From Phycisphaerales bacterium (lineage in GTDB: Bacteria > Planctomycetota > Phycisphaerae > Phycisphaerales > UBA1924), in contig JAIEOW010000119.1 of the NCBI GenBank assembly GCA_019750095.1, positions 1 through 45,452 of the forward strand: a stretch of DNA of 45,452 nt, in the 5' to 3' direction. Below the pieces are notes generated by a model. That model was not told the DNA's origin, searched no databases, and worked only from the letters and a program-made list of their open reading frames with translations. A program made the translations under genes and the position numbers. How positions within the stretch are numbered: position 1 is the stretch's first letter; the number at the start of each line of letters is the position of its first letter. Positions 25,529-34,797 of this stretch are shown piece by piece.

Positions 25529-25856
25529 GTAAAAAAATCCCTTCGGCACGGAGGCGGGAGAATGGCTTGAAAATCGCTCTCAGAGCAGCATAACTCGTTT
25601 TCGGCGAGAACACCAGTGAGAAGCTTGGAATCGAGGAAGCTCGACGGATGCGGATGCGATTTGGCAAGCGCGTGTAAAGCGGAATTGGTCGCGAAGGCAA
25701 GGAACTGGAGGCAGGAGTGTTGAAGATCAGAACGACAGATGGCCTCAGCTGCGGGGTTGTGACAAAAAAGGCACACAGGCGGGACGCCTGTGCCACCAGA
25801 ATCGGCACAGAGGCGGGATGCCTGTGCCATCAGAGCTGGGGCCTACGAGATGGGGT
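25529..25856. other. Intergenic region between two dockerin genes
   Basis: Apart from the two repeats at 25770-25833 nothing recognisable is seen. The promoter of the 23861-25528 gene should lie at its left end. Confidence 0.5.
25770..25833. repeat. Tandem 30-bp 'CACAGGCGGGACGCCTGTG' palindromes
   Basis: Two copies, 25770-25799 and 25804-25833, four bases apart, each with the stem CAGGCG/CGCCTG type (second copy has AGGCGGGATGCCT). A third copy lies at 34798-34826. Confidence 0.88.
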
Positions 25857-28652
25857 CTAACACCCGGCGAACCAGAAGTTCAGGAAGTCGAAGATGTCCT
25901 GGATGTCGACGCTGTCGTTGACGTTGATGTCTGCGGATGGAAGAGCGGCGAACCAGGCGTTGAGGAAGTCGAAGATGTCCTGGATGTCGGCGATGCCGGA
26001 GCAGTTGAAGTCTGCGGGGCAGAAGGTGAGCGTGGCGACGCCAGAGTTCGCGATGCCGCAGGAGCCGATGACCTGGCAGTAGTACTGGCCGGCGTCCTGG
26101 CTCTTGAAGTTGGAGATGTTGAGTGTTGGGGAGTTGGCACCTGAGACGAGTGCGCCGCTTGGGAGTGTGCCATTGGAGACTTGTGCGAAGATTGGGAAGG
26201 CGGGAACAAAGCGCCACCACTGGTAGGAGACGGTGCCGTAGTTGCCAGGGACGAGCGTGGTTGAGAGGGTTGCGGAGGCGTTCGGGCAGATTTGGGCGCT
26301 GGCGGGGCTGGAGGCGATGACTGGGTTGGAGTCGAGGGCGAAGGCGACTTCGGGGCTGACGGCGGGGGTGAAAGCGCACGGGCCGAGGGCGATGCAGCGG
26401 TAGCTGGTGAGGGTGTCGGCGGGGGTCACGCTGTTGATGGAGAGCGTGGGCGAGGTTGCGCCGGAGAAGGTGCCGCCGTTGCCGGTGGGACCGTTGGCGA
26501 GGTTCTGCCAGCAGTTGATGCAGGGGCCGACGTATCTCTGCCACTGATAGGTGCTGCCTGGCGGTGTGGCGGTGACGTCGATGGAGGCGGTGCCGCCGGG
26601 GCAGGCGGTGGTGACGTTTGGCCCGGAGGTGATGGTGGCTTCGGGGATGGGCGAGAGGAGTGCGTTGGCGCTGGTGACGCTGAGGCCGCAGGGGCCGGTG
26701 ACGACGCAGCGATAGCGCGTGAAATCACCGGGATAGACGCCGCCGATGGCGAGGTTTGCGGATTGGGTACCGCCGAAGAATCCGCCGTTGCCGGTGGGGC
26801 CGTCGAAGATGTTGGCGTAGACGTTGGGAGGAGCGATGAGTTTCTGCCACTGGTAGGTGACGCCTGGACCCGAGGGGGAAGACACGACGGAGAAGAAGGC
26901 GTCGTTGTCGCCCTGGCAGATGGAGGTTGGGCTGGGGTTGGTGAGGATGGAGGTGTCAGGTGTGACGGTGATGAGCGCGTTGGGTGTGATGATGTTGGCG
27001 GCGGGGCCGCAGCCGAGGACGCCGAAGACGCAGCGGTAGCGTGTGGCGTCTGCGGGCTGGATGTTGAGGATGGAGAAGGTGCTGGTGCCGGTGCCGACGT
27101 AGGTGCCGCCGTTGCCTGAGGGGCCGTCGAAGATGTCGGCATAGACGTTGGGCGGGGAGATCAGTTTCTGCCAGCGATAGGTGACGCTGCTGGGCGGGAT
27201 GGATGGCGCACTGGGGACGGCGAAGAGGAATGGGTTCTGGCCGGCGCAGGTCGAGATGGGCGTGGGATTGATGTTGAGGGCGAGGGCGGCGGGGCCGTTG
27301 AAGGTGAATGCCGGAGTGAAGGATTCGCACGCGCCAAGGGCGCTGATGGCGCAGACATAGGAGCCGGCGTCACCTGGTTGCATGTTGGAGATGTTGAGGT
27401 TGACGGTGTTCGTGCCGCTGAAGGTTGAGCCGCTGGGTTGGAGGCCGTCGAAGATCTGGACGCCGTTCTTGAACCAGCGGAAGGTGACGGAGGCGAGTGC
27501 ACCGACCTGCATGCTCCAACTGCCGCCGATGACGGCGGAGCCGCCGACGCAGCCGTTGTCGCCGAGAGCGCCGAGGGGTTGGATCGCGGGGCAGGGGAGG
27601 TCTTTGACGACCCAGCCGACGGGGTTGCCGAGGTATGTGCCGTGGCCGCACATGGCGCGGCCGTCGGGAGAGATGCCGGTGACGTCGGTGATCGTCCACC
27701 CGGTCATGTTCACGGCGCGGGCCTGGAGGTGCGGGATGATGGTTTGAGAGCCGACGGATGGGGTCCAGATGAAGCCGGTGAAGCCGGCGAGGTTGTCGAC
27801 GACTTGGCCGACGATGACGGAGCCGTCGCCGTTGATGGCGCGCGGGCGGAGTGCGAGGGCGCCGGCAGGGGTGTTGGGGAGCGCGACCATGCCGCCGGTG
27901 GAGGTCCAGCGATAGCCGAACTCGCCGAGGCCGCTGTTGTAGCGGCCGGTGATGACGGTGCCGTTGGTGTTGGCGGCTTTGCCCTCGGCCCAGATCATGA
28001 GTGGGAGCGAGCCGAGGTCTTGCATGCCGCCGGCGCTTGTCCAGCGGAAGGCGCGGGAACCGCTGTTGCCGACGACGGTGGAGCCATCGCCGCTGATGCC
28101 GAGTGCGGCGGAGGAGGTTTGAAGCGGGAGCGTGCCGAGATTGGTGGAAGTTGCGGGGCTTGCGGAGTTCCAGAGGAACGCTCGGTTGCTGCCGCCCAGG
28201 TTGCAGGAGCCGACGACGATCGCGCCGCTCTGGCTGATGCCGAAGGCCTGCATGAGGCCGCTGCCTGCGGGGATGTATGGAAGAACCTGATAGCCGCCGC
28301 CAGTGGTCCAGCGGAAGGCGCGGGTGGTGCCGAAGGAGTCGCCATAGCCGGCGAGGATGGTGCCGGTGGAGTCCATGGCTTCGCCGTAGGAGTTGAAGAC
28401 GCCGCCGGAGAGCAGGCCAAGCGAGACCGAGCCGCCGGGGTTAGTCCAGCGGAGGGTGGTGTCGATGCTGGCGGCGTTATCGGTGTACCCGGTGGCGGCG
28501 GTGCCGGTGTTGTTGACAGCGTCGGCGCGGGAGAAGGAGCCGCCGGAGATTGGGGCGACGGGATTGATGGTCTGGGCGGCGGTGGAGCCGACCAGGGTAA
28601 GGAAGACGGCGGTGGCGGAGAGGATGGTGCCGATGGCGGGCGATGAGGGCAT
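25857..28652 (-). CDS. Large secreted protein: HAF-type repeats, Ig-like domains, GC-type dockerin
   Basis: 931 residues from ATG 28652 (MPSSPAIG; signal peptide to about residue 26, GSTAAQ). Residues 30-330 carry repeats of the extracellular HAF type: AFRWTTGGGYQVLP, ISQSGAIVVGS, AFLWNSAS, ISGDGSTVVGNSG, AFRWTSAGGMQDLG and others of the pattern 'GI..dG..vvG.....aF.Wt..gG...L'. At least four Ig-like units follow (TFRWFKNGVQI, TYRWQKLI, TYQWQKLI, TYQWQRYV, SYQWWRFV), each ending in YRC or YYC with a cysteine, as in I-set domains. The two TYxWQKLI units are near-duplicates at DNA level. The dockerin (878-931) is the clearest of the window: CPADFNCSGIADIQDIFDFL and NDSVDIQDIFDFLNFWFAGC. Possibly an adhesin. 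Confidence 0.83.
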   Translation of the reverse strand: MPSSPAIGTILSATAVFLTLVGSTAAQTINPVAPISGGSFSRADAVNNTGTAATGYTDNAASIDTTLRWTNPGGSVSLGLLSGGVFNSYGEAMDSTGTILAGYGDSFGTTRAFRWTTGGGYQVLPYIPAGSGLMQAFGISQSGAIVVGSCNLGGSNRAFLWNSASPATSTNLGTLPLQTSSAALGISGDGSTVVGNSGSRAFRWTSAGGMQDLGSLPLMIWAEGKAANTNGTVITGRYNSGLGEFGYRWTSTGGMVALPNTPAGALALRPRAINGDGSVIVGQVVDNLAGFTGFIWTPSVGSQTIIPHLQARAVNMTGWTITDVTGISPDGRAMCGHGTYLGNPVGWVVKDLPCPAIQPLGALGDNGCVGGSAVIGGSWSMQVGALASVTFRWFKNGVQIFDGLQPSGSTFSGTNTVNLNISNMQPGDAGSYVCAISALGACESFTPAFTFNGPAALALNINPTPISTCAGQNPFLFAVPSAPSIPPSSVTYRWQKLISPPNVYADIFDGPSGNGGTYVGTGTSTFSILNIQPADATRYRCVFGVLGCGPAANIITPNALITVTPDTSILTNPSPTSICQGDNDAFFSVVSSPSGPGVTYQWQKLIAPPNVYANIFDGPTGNGGFFGGTQSANLAIGGVYPGDFTRYRCVVTGPCGLSVTSANALLSPIPEATITSGPNVTTACPGGTASIDVTATPPGSTYQWQRYVGPCINCWQNLANGPTGNGGTFSGATSPTLSINSVTPADTLTSYRCIALGPCAFTPAVSPEVAFALDSNPVIASSPASAQICPNASATLSTTLVPGNYGTVSYQWWRFVPAFPIFAQVSNGTLPSGALVSGANSPTLNISNFKSQDAGQYYCQVIGSCGIANSGVATLTFCPADFNCSGIADIQDIFDFLNAWFAALPSADINVNDSVDIQDIFDFLNFWFAGC

Positions 28653-28829
28653 TGGGAGAACGTACCACAATCGTGCGGGAATGCGACCGGTGAGACGGGC
28701 GCGGCGCGTGGAATACGCGGACTTGATGGAGGGCCAGGCCGTGCACCCTATCAAAGCTTGAACAAGCAGCGTGTCGGTTTTGGCTTGGCGCTCACGGTCG
28801 GAAGCGGCTGGTGTCCAATCGAAGGGGCG

Positions 28830-29624
28830 TTATTGCGGCGGGTAGACATCGGGCATCTCAAGCGTCGATCGCGTCAGACTGCGCATGGTGAGAAGTCCGA
28901 GAGCACACACCGCGTTGCCGATGCGATCCTGAATGGGGGTGGCGCGGAAGGCCGGGATGGCGATGGGGAGATTGCGATCGAGGCACTTGTGTGCGAGCAC
29001 GCCCAGATCGTGACGTGCCGTGGGCTCGTCGCAGGCGCAGAGGACAACGGCGACGCCCGCGTGAACAATGCGATGGTCATCGGCGAGCTTTCGCAGATCG
29101 GCGACCGGGTTGCGCGTCAGCTCCGAGGAGTACGTCCGGTTGGGGCCGGGGACGCCGGAGCTGACGCAGAACTGGTTGACGAGCTTGATCTCGAGCCAGA
29201 GGGCGTCTTCGGGATCGAGAAGTGCGGGATCGCGACTGGTGGTCGGTGGGGTGGCGATGGACTCAAAGAGCGAGCCGCGGAGGCGATCGGCTTCTTCGCG
29301 TCGCGAACGCTCGTTATGGAGCGCGTCGTTGAGCCGCTGGCCGGGGCTTGGAGTGAGCACGAGATCGCAGCGTTGGCGGTCGCGGTGTTCGGGCAGGCCG
29401 ATGCGGGATTTGGAGGATGGCTTTTTGGCAAGCCACTCGTGGGGATAAGGGTGCTCGCGCAGCACGCCGAGGCCGGCGCGTTCGAGCCCGCTCGCGAGGA
29501 GGGGATGAATGTCGACTTCGGCAAGGGCGTCGAGGCCGTAGACCGCTTGCTCAGCGCGCAGCTCAGACTCTTGCGTTTGCAGCGCGTCGATCAGGGCGTC
29601 GGCGATGGCGTCGATTGACCACAT
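28830..29624 (-). CDS. Hypothetical protein with PD-(D/E)XK nuclease-like core
   Basis: 264 residues, ATG 29624. No name recognised. The arrangement VDIHPLLASGLERAGLGVLREH (given in part), RCDLVLTP (Asp87) and LWLEIKLVNQF (Glu145-Ile-Lys147) reads like a restriction-endonuclease-like fold: a helix with an early acid (Glu36), then a D...ExK pair on adjacent strands. After it come DLRKLADDHRI and AGVAVVLCACDE, as in proteins that use this fold to bind or cut DNA. It is soluble, without a signal peptide, and stands alone among secreted-protein genes, with no methylase beside it. Nuclease activity is inference. Between the D and the ExK there is an insert of about 55 residues. Confidence 0.75.
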   Translation of the reverse strand: MWSIDAIADALIDALQTQESELRAEQAVYGLDALAEVDIHPLLASGLERAGLGVLREHPYPHEWLAKKPSSKSRIGLPEHRDRQRCDLVLTPSPGQRLNDALHNERSRREEADRLRGSLFESIATPPTTSRDPALLDPEDALWLEIKLVNQFCVSSGVPGPNRTYSSELTRNPVADLRKLADDHRIVHAGVAVVLCACDEPTARHDLGVLAHKCLDRNLPIAIPAFRATPIQDRIGNAVCALGLLTMRSLTRSTLEMPDVYPPQ

Positions 29625-29665
29625 CGGTGTGAGAAGGTGTCATCGTAGTGTGTCGTATGTGAACG

Positions 29666-29696
29666 AAAAGACCCCCGGGCATTGTGCCCGAGGGTC
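29666..29696 (-). terminator. Intrinsic terminator after the Cys-rich dockerin gene
   Basis: On the minus strand, a 12-bp stem (one mismatch) GACCCTCGGGCA / TGCCCGGGGGTC with a three-base loop is followed by TTTT. It lies 45 bases beyond the stop of the gene at 29741-31747 and just upstream of the nuclease-like gene. Confidence 0.85.
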
Positions 29697-29740
29697 TGTG
29701 TTTTCACTGATGCCCAGTGCCTAGTGCCCAGTGCCTTGCT

Positions 29741-31747
29741 TCAGCACCCGCCGGCAAACCAGGCGTTGAGGAAGTCGAAGATGTCGGTGGTGTCGGGGGT
29801 CACGGTGCCGTTGCCGCCGACATCGGCGAAGGTGCTGGATGCGAACCAGTCGTTGAGATAGGCGAAGATGTCGGCGGTGGCGATGCCGCCGACCTTGTCA
29901 TAGTCGGCAAAGCAGCACGGCGTGGTGAAGTTGGTGTTGCAGGTTGAAGCACTGGAGACGAACGCCGCACCGGCCTGAGCGCCGGAGATGGAGCAGTTGG
30001 CCTGAGTGACGGTGGTGCTGCAGGTGGTGCCGCGGCAGCAGACGCCGGAAGCCGTCGCACAGGTGGTCGGAGTGCATGCACCGCCGGAGGTCCAGGTACC
30101 GGTGCAGCCGGCCTGATAGGTGATGGTGCAGGTGCTGGTGATGCAGCAGGAGCCGGTGGGCGGGCAGGCGGGGGTCGGGGTGCAGACGCCGCCGAGGACG
30201 AAGCCGCTGCCACCGGTGCACTGTGTGCTGAGGGTGACGGTGCATGCGCCGGCGATGGTGCAGCAGGAGCCGGGCTGCGGGCAGGGGTTGGTGGGTGTGC
30301 AGACCGCGCCGGCGGTCCAGAAGGTGCTGGTGGAGAAGCACTCGGCCTGAGTCACGACGGTGCAGACACCGGCGTTGACACCGACGGACGTGCCGCAGCA
30401 TGAACCGGTCGGGCAGGTGGACCCGGCCGCACCAGCGACGCCGCCGACGGAAGCGCAGACATTGGCGGGAAGGATGACGCATCCGGCGTTGGAGGGCAGA
30501 GCGCACGAGCCGGGCTGGGTGTTTGAGAAGAGGTACACGCGACGGGCCTGGAAATCCATCACGGCGAGCACGCCGAGGGCGGAGTCCCAGCCGAAGTCCA
30601 GGATGCCGACTGAGGACGGGAAGGTCGGGGTGGTGCCTGAGGCCGTCAGGAAGTTGACCGTGACCGGGGTGCCGTCGCTATAGCGGTTCGCACGGAAGGC
30701 GGTGTTGAGCGTGGTGGTGTTGGGGCGCGAGTTCCAGACGACCAGGTCGCCGACGCCGGCGTCGGCCCAGCCGTGGAGCAGACGGACGGAGCGTCCGATG
30801 ATGCCCGACTGCGGATAACGCGGGCCGTAGATGCGGCGCGGGCCGACCTGTTCAGGGCAGGATGCGCAGCCGACGCCGCTGGGCGGGAGCGGACCCGGGC
30901 TACCGGCGCTCAGGGCGCCGTATTTGCCGTTGAATGAGCCGTCGATCGTGCGGAGGGCAACCACAACCGAATCGTTGGCGGCGGCGAGCACGGTGCCGTC
31001 GCGCGGATCGATGTCGATGCGCCGCCACTCGGTGTTGGCGACGCCGTCGGGGAGGATGCGGACATCGGAGGGATAGGTGAAGACCGCGCCGAAGTCCGGG
31101 ATCGGCGACATGTCATCGAGGATGCCCGTGACGATCTTGTCGCCGAAACGCAAAGAGGCGGCGACGGGGCGGGGGTTGGGATTGGTGCCGTAGACATAGC
31201 CGAGGCCATTTGGGCCAAAGTCCCACGCGGGGCCAGCGGACCAGCGATTGAGGACGGGCATGCCAGCGGTGATGAGCGTGGGCGAAGCGGTTTCGGCATC
31301 GAAGAGCTTGAACGCGCCGGTGCCGCCGGAGCCGTCATCCCAGCCGACGATCAGCCGAGACTCGAAGCCCGAGCCGGTGTTTCGACGGTAATACGCCATG
31401 CCGACGGTTCCACGTCCGCCCGGGATACCCGGGAAGGTGGTGAAGCGATCGAAGCTTGTGGCGGTGAGCCCGAGGGTGGTGTACAGCCCGGAGATCTTGA
31501 TGGCGCCGAGGTCCTGATCAACGCCGGAGTTGTTCCAGCCGGAGACGAAGAGAGCGTTGTTGCCCAAGGCGATGGCGGAGGGGTTGTTTCCGATATAGAC
31601 CGGGTTGCCCGCGGTCGAGGGAGCCGATGCGCCGTAGTTGGTGAAGAGGTCGATGTCGCGGAAGAGATACATGTTGGTGGATTGACCGAGTGCAGAACCG
31701 GCGCAACAGCCGATTGCCGCCAGCGTGAGCCAAGAGGTCTTGCGCAT
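29741..31747 (-). CDS. Secreted protein with Cys-rich tandem repeats and GC-type dockerin
   Basis: 668 residues, ATG 31747 (MRKTSWLTLAAIGCCAGSALGQ; signal peptide about 1-21; five extra residues upstream are possible). Residues 25-415 form a strand-rich, propeller-like domain with DFGPNGLGYVYG, DPRDGTVLAA and SSVGILDFGWDSALGVLAV. Residues about 425-605 hold four Cys-rich repeats of about 40 residues on the plan G-[SV]-C-C ... C-[ST]-x-T ... C ... G-x-x-C-T-P-T. The dockerin-like tail (about 611-668) has CCFADYDKVGGIATADIFAYL and TTDIFDFLNAWFAGGC. Its first calcium loop (ADYDKVGG) differs from CPADFN in its neighbours. Disulphides suggest an oxidising, extracytoplasmic location. Confidence 0.82.
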   Translation of the reverse strand: MRKTSWLTLAAIGCCAGSALGQSTNMYLFRDIDLFTNYGASAPSTAGNPVYIGNNPSAIALGNNALFVSGWNNSGVDQDLGAIKISGLYTTLGLTATSFDRFTTFPGIPGGRGTVGMAYYRRNTGSGFESRLIVGWDDGSGGTGAFKLFDAETASPTLITAGMPVLNRWSAGPAWDFGPNGLGYVYGTNPNPRPVAASLRFGDKIVTGILDDMSPIPDFGAVFTYPSDVRILPDGVANTEWRRIDIDPRDGTVLAAANDSVVVALRTIDGSFNGKYGALSAGSPGPLPPSGVGCASCPEQVGPRRIYGPRYPQSGIIGRSVRLLHGWADAGVGDLVVWNSRPNTTTLNTAFRANRYSDGTPVTVNFLTASGTTPTFPSSVGILDFGWDSALGVLAVMDFQARRVYLFSNTQPGSCALPSNAGCVILPANVCASVGGVAGAAGSTCPTGSCCGTSVGVNAGVCTVVTQAECFSTSTFWTAGAVCTPTNPCPQPGSCCTIAGACTVTLSTQCTGGSGFVLGGVCTPTPACPPTGSCCITSTCTITYQAGCTGTWTSGGACTPTTCATASGVCCRGTTCSTTVTQANCSISGAQAGAAFVSSASTCNTNFTTPCCFADYDKVGGIATADIFAYLNDWFASSTFADVGGNGTVTPDTTDIFDFLNAWFAGGC

Positions 31748-31957
31748 GATGCCGTGCTCCATGAAACAGGGTGTTCTGGGTGTGCCTTGGGACGGATTTC
31801 AACCCCCGAGGCGGCGTGCTGAGGATCGCCGGAACGAGGAGTCCCTGTTGAAGATTCTATAACGAGCTTCGGATTTGCCCAAGAGAAACTTGCGGCAAAG
31901 GGCGTTTGGACGCGTATTGATGAGGCGGAGGATGAATTTCCAAGGGAATGTACGGGG

Positions 31958-32866
31958 TCAGCGGCTGCTCTGACCGGCGAGTCTGGCAACCCCGGACGCT
32001 GCGTGAAAATCGGAGTCTCCGGACCTGAGTTCCCAGCCGGGGTGGGCGAGGCCGGTGAGATCTCGGCTGGCGGCTGCGTGGAGGTCGTCGATCAGCGGGG
32101 AGAGGCGAATGCCGACGCCCCCGAGCAGGGCGATGGTGTTTGGGCGATAGATCGCATGGGCGATGCGGAGGGCTTTGACCAAAGCCGCGAGCGGTGGGTG
32201 ATTTGGATGCAAGTCGGCATGTTCGAGCACGCGGCCGAGCTGTGGCCCGAATCGTGCACGCAGGGCAGGAAGGCCCATGTATGCCTCGAGAGAGCCGCGG
32301 CCTCCATCGGGCCCGATGGGGACGTTTGCGTCGAGTTCTGGGAGGGCGACGTCGAGCTGTCCGAGGTGTCCTGGGCCACGTCCGGAAACGATGAGGGGGC
32401 GATGATCCGGGCCGTCGAGGACGGCAGCGCCGATGCCGGTGCCCATGCTGATGGCGAGGAGGCGGCCTTGGATGGCGTGGGTGACGGCGAAGTCGAACGC
32501 TGCGGCGTGGGTGTCGGTCTGAGGGACAACCGGGAGGCCGTGCGGGAGTGTTTCTTGCCCGGCGAGTGAGACGATGTCGGCAGGTGTGAGTCCTTCAAGC
32601 CCTGGCACGTTGACGGCCTTGATGATCCGACCGGAAGCGTCGACCAAACCCGGGGCGCAGACGCCGACGGCGGAGAGGGCGTGTTGCATTTCACCGGGGG
32701 TCTGGGCGAGGGCGGCGGCGAGGACATGGACGAGGCGTTGTCGATCGGGGCGTTCGTAGGTTTTGGAGCGGGCGGTGTAGAGCGGCGGATTGGCCGGGTT
32801 CCCAACCGGGTCGGCGAGGATGGCCAGCTTGATGGAGGTGCCGCCGATGTCGATGCCGAGGAGCAT
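31958..32866 (-). CDS. ROK-family sugar kinase or regulator lacking the zinc motif
   Basis: 302 residues from ATG 32866 (MLLGIDIGGTSIKLAIL); 61 upstream codons in the frame overlap the bamD-like gene and are rejected. The ATP-binding phosphate-1 loop is DIGGTSIK; VGVCAPGLVD, NVPGLEG, and QTDTHAAAFDFA, with the likely catalytic Asp, follow. SMGTGIGAAVL is the phosphate-2 motif. ROK proteins normally carry HxGHxxxxxxxxxCxCGxxGCxE; here GHLGQLDVALPELDANVPIG and GSLEAYMG replace it with no cysteine, so zinc is not bound. LLGGVGIRLSPLI near the end is typical. A glucokinase-like activity is the default guess. It is divergent from the bamD-like gene, about 105 bases apart. Confidence 0.85.
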   Translation of the reverse strand: MLLGIDIGGTSIKLAILADPVGNPANPPLYTARSKTYERPDRQRLVHVLAAALAQTPGEMQHALSAVGVCAPGLVDASGRIIKAVNVPGLEGLTPADIVSLAGQETLPHGLPVVPQTDTHAAAFDFAVTHAIQGRLLAISMGTGIGAAVLDGPDHRPLIVSGRGPGHLGQLDVALPELDANVPIGPDGGRGSLEAYMGLPALRARFGPQLGRVLEHADLHPNHPPLAALVKALRIAHAIYRPNTIALLGGVGIRLSPLIDDLHAAASRDLTGLAHPGWELRSGDSDFHAASGVARLAGQSSR

Positions 32867-32971
32867 CCTGCAGCGTATCGGGCGCGGGGGCGCGCGTGGA
32901 GATCGTGGAAAACTCGATCGGAGGGGAGGGTCGGTGCGGGAGACGTTGAACTGCGGTACCCTGTGGGTCGC

Positions 32972-34201
32972 ATGACGCGACGCAAACACATCAATCTGCT
33001 GATCGGGACAACGTGCGCGGGGCTGATCGTCGCCCACGCGTTGGCACAATCGCCCGAGTATCGCATGGATGAGTCGGGCAACTGGGTGCTGGTGAGCACG
33101 CCCGCGGCGGGGAGCGACGAGGCGGTGATCGCTGTGGCGCGCAAGGATCTTGCGGAGGATCGCCCCGCGGATGCGCGGCGCGTGATCTCGGAGTGGATCG
33201 AGCGAAACGATCGGACGCGGAATCCTCGGATGGCCGAGGCGCTGCTGATTCGCGGGGATGCACAGACGGCCGAGGGCGAGGAATATGAGGCGCTCTACGA
33301 CTATGAGCGGTTGATCAAGGAGTTTCCGGCGACGCCGAGCTTCGTGACGGCGATTGAGCGCGAGCTGGACATCGGCGTGCGGTATTGCGCGGGCCTTCGA
33401 CGGAAGTTTCTGGGAGTTCGGGTGCTGGATGCGGCGGACATCGGCGAGGAGTTGCTGATCCGTGTGCAGGAGCGGATGCCGGCGTCGCGGCTGGCCGAGC
33501 GCGCGGGGATCGAACTTGCGGATTACTACTACCGAGAGCGGAACCTGGATCTGGCGGTGGACGCGTATGACCTGTTCATCCAGAACTACCCGAAATCACA
33601 GTATCTTCAGCGGGCGATGCAGCGGCGGATCTATGCGACGATCGGTCGATTCAAGGGTCCGCGGTACGACGGGTCAGCGCTGATCGATGCGAAGATTCTG
33701 ACGCGCCGCTACGCCGCGTTGTATCCCGCCGAGGCGCAGCAGGCCGGGCTGGATGACGGGCTGCTGACGCGATTGGATGAGTCGTCGGCCGAGGAGTTGA
33801 TGGAGAGCGCGACGTGGTATCTTCGTCGCGATGATGATGTGTCGGCTCGGTACATTCTGAAGCGGTTGATCCGGGAGCATCCGAAGACGAGTGCGGCTCA
33901 GAAGGCCCTGGGGATGTTCGAGGAGCGCGGGTGGGCGCTTTCGAGTCCGGCGAAGAAGTCGGCTGCGGACGATGCGTCGAAGCAGGAGATGCCTGCGCCG
34001 GCGCGTGTCGAGCCCGATCCGAAGAGTGCAGCGCCTGGGGCGGAGAATGCCAAGCCGGACGAACGACCGCCGCCGGTGACGCCGCGGCGTGTGCGGACGG
34101 ACCCAGATGCGCCCAAAGCCGAGCCATCTCCCGCTCCCGGTTCGACCCCATCGACGCCCCCCACCCCCCCCACTCCCGCGACGGAGCCCACCAAGCCATG
34201 A
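32972..34201 (+). CDS. BamD-like TPR protein of outer-membrane assembly
   Basis: 409 residues, ATG 32972. A signal peptide (1-25, LLIGTTCAGLIVAHALAQ) without a lipobox is followed by TPR-like helices: ARRVISEWIER, AEALLIRGDAQTAEGEEYEALYDYERLIKEFPAT in part, LAERAGIELADYYYRERNLDLAVDAYDLFIQNYPKS in part, and DVSARYILKRLIREHPKT. The 'AYDLFIQNYPKS' repeats are those of BamD/YfiO. Classical BamD is a lipoprotein of about 240 residues; this one is longer, soluble or otherwise anchored, and has a Pro/Ala/Asp-rich disordered tail (about 335-409). Its TGA overlaps the lptE ATG (ATGA), so the pair is translationally coupled. The BamD function is therefore only probable. Confidence 0.78.
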   Translation: MTRRKHINLLIGTTCAGLIVAHALAQSPEYRMDESGNWVLVSTPAAGSDEAVIAVARKDLAEDRPADARRVISEWIERNDRTRNPRMAEALLIRGDAQTAEGEEYEALYDYERLIKEFPATPSFVTAIERELDIGVRYCAGLRRKFLGVRVLDAADIGEELLIRVQERMPASRLAERAGIELADYYYRERNLDLAVDAYDLFIQNYPKSQYLQRAMQRRIYATIGRFKGPRYDGSALIDAKILTRRYAALYPAEAQQAGLDDGLLTRLDESSAEELMESATWYLRRDDDVSARYILKRLIREHPKTSAAQKALGMFEERGWALSSPAKKSAADDASKQEMPAPARVEPDPKSAAPGAENAKPDERPPPVTPRRVRTDPDAPKAEPSPAPGSTPSTPPTPPTPATEPTKP

Positions 34202-34749
34202 GATTCCGTGAGCATCGCATTGAGGGTGTGTGGTTCCCGATCATCGCGTGCGCATCGGCGTGTGTGATGTCGCTGGCTGGCGGGTGCGCGTCGGATCCGA
34301 CGAAGGGGTATGCGTTCGCGTCGGCACAGGACGAGACGGTGCGGACGGTGGCGGTGCCGGTGTTCAAGAATCCGACATACTCCGAGGGCGTGGAGGTCGA
34401 TCTGACCGACGCGATCATCAAGGAGATTCAGCGGTCCACGCCGTGGCGCGTTGCGCCGGAGGGGACCGCGAACACGACGTTGATCGGGACGCTGACCGAT
34501 TCGCGGATGCGTCGGCTGTCGATCGCGCGGGGCACTGGGCTTGCGCAGGAACTGCTTGTGGAGCTAACGGTCGACTTTGAGTTCAAGGATGTGCGCACGG
34601 GCAAAGTGCTGATCGCCCGCAAGAACTTCACGGCCAGCGACACGTTTGTGCCGACTCGGCCCGTGGGCGAACGCCTGGAACTGGGCCAACATGGAGCGGT
34701 GCAGAAGCTGGCCAGAGATATTGTGGCCGAGCTGCGGTCAGACTGGTGA
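34198..34749 (+). CDS. lptE: LptE-like lipoprotein of LPS export
   Basis: 183 residues. ATG 34198 overlaps the previous stop by four bases. The signal peptide has a lipobox SLAGGC (Cys at about residue 30). Family marks after it: VRTVAVPVFKNPTYSEGVEVDLTDAIIKEI in part, TPWRVAPEGTANTTLIGTLTD in part, VELTVDFEFKDVRTGKVLI and FTASDTFVP. LptE is the outer-membrane lipoprotein that plugs LptD and places LPS in the outer leaflet. With kdsD and kdsC in the same window it supports an LPS-bearing envelope. lptD is not in the window. Confidence 0.86.
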   Translation: MRFREHRIEGVWFPIIACASACVMSLAGGCASDPTKGYAFASAQDETVRTVAVPVFKNPTYSEGVEVDLTDAIIKEIQRSTPWRVAPEGTANTTLIGTLTDSRMRRLSIARGTGLAQELLVELTVDFEFKDVRTGKVLIARKNFTASDTFVPTRPVGERLELGQHGAVQKLARDIVAELRSDW

Positions 34750-34797
34750 AGTTCGGGCATGTTCGTGTTTGTGGACTCCCTTTTTTTGGCTGAGAAA

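Noticed and set aside
26292-28646. Plus-strand Gly/Ala/Asp-rich frames over the HAF/Ig dockerin gene
   Set aside because: Composition is that of the complement of a secreted protein gene; no start signal or motif.
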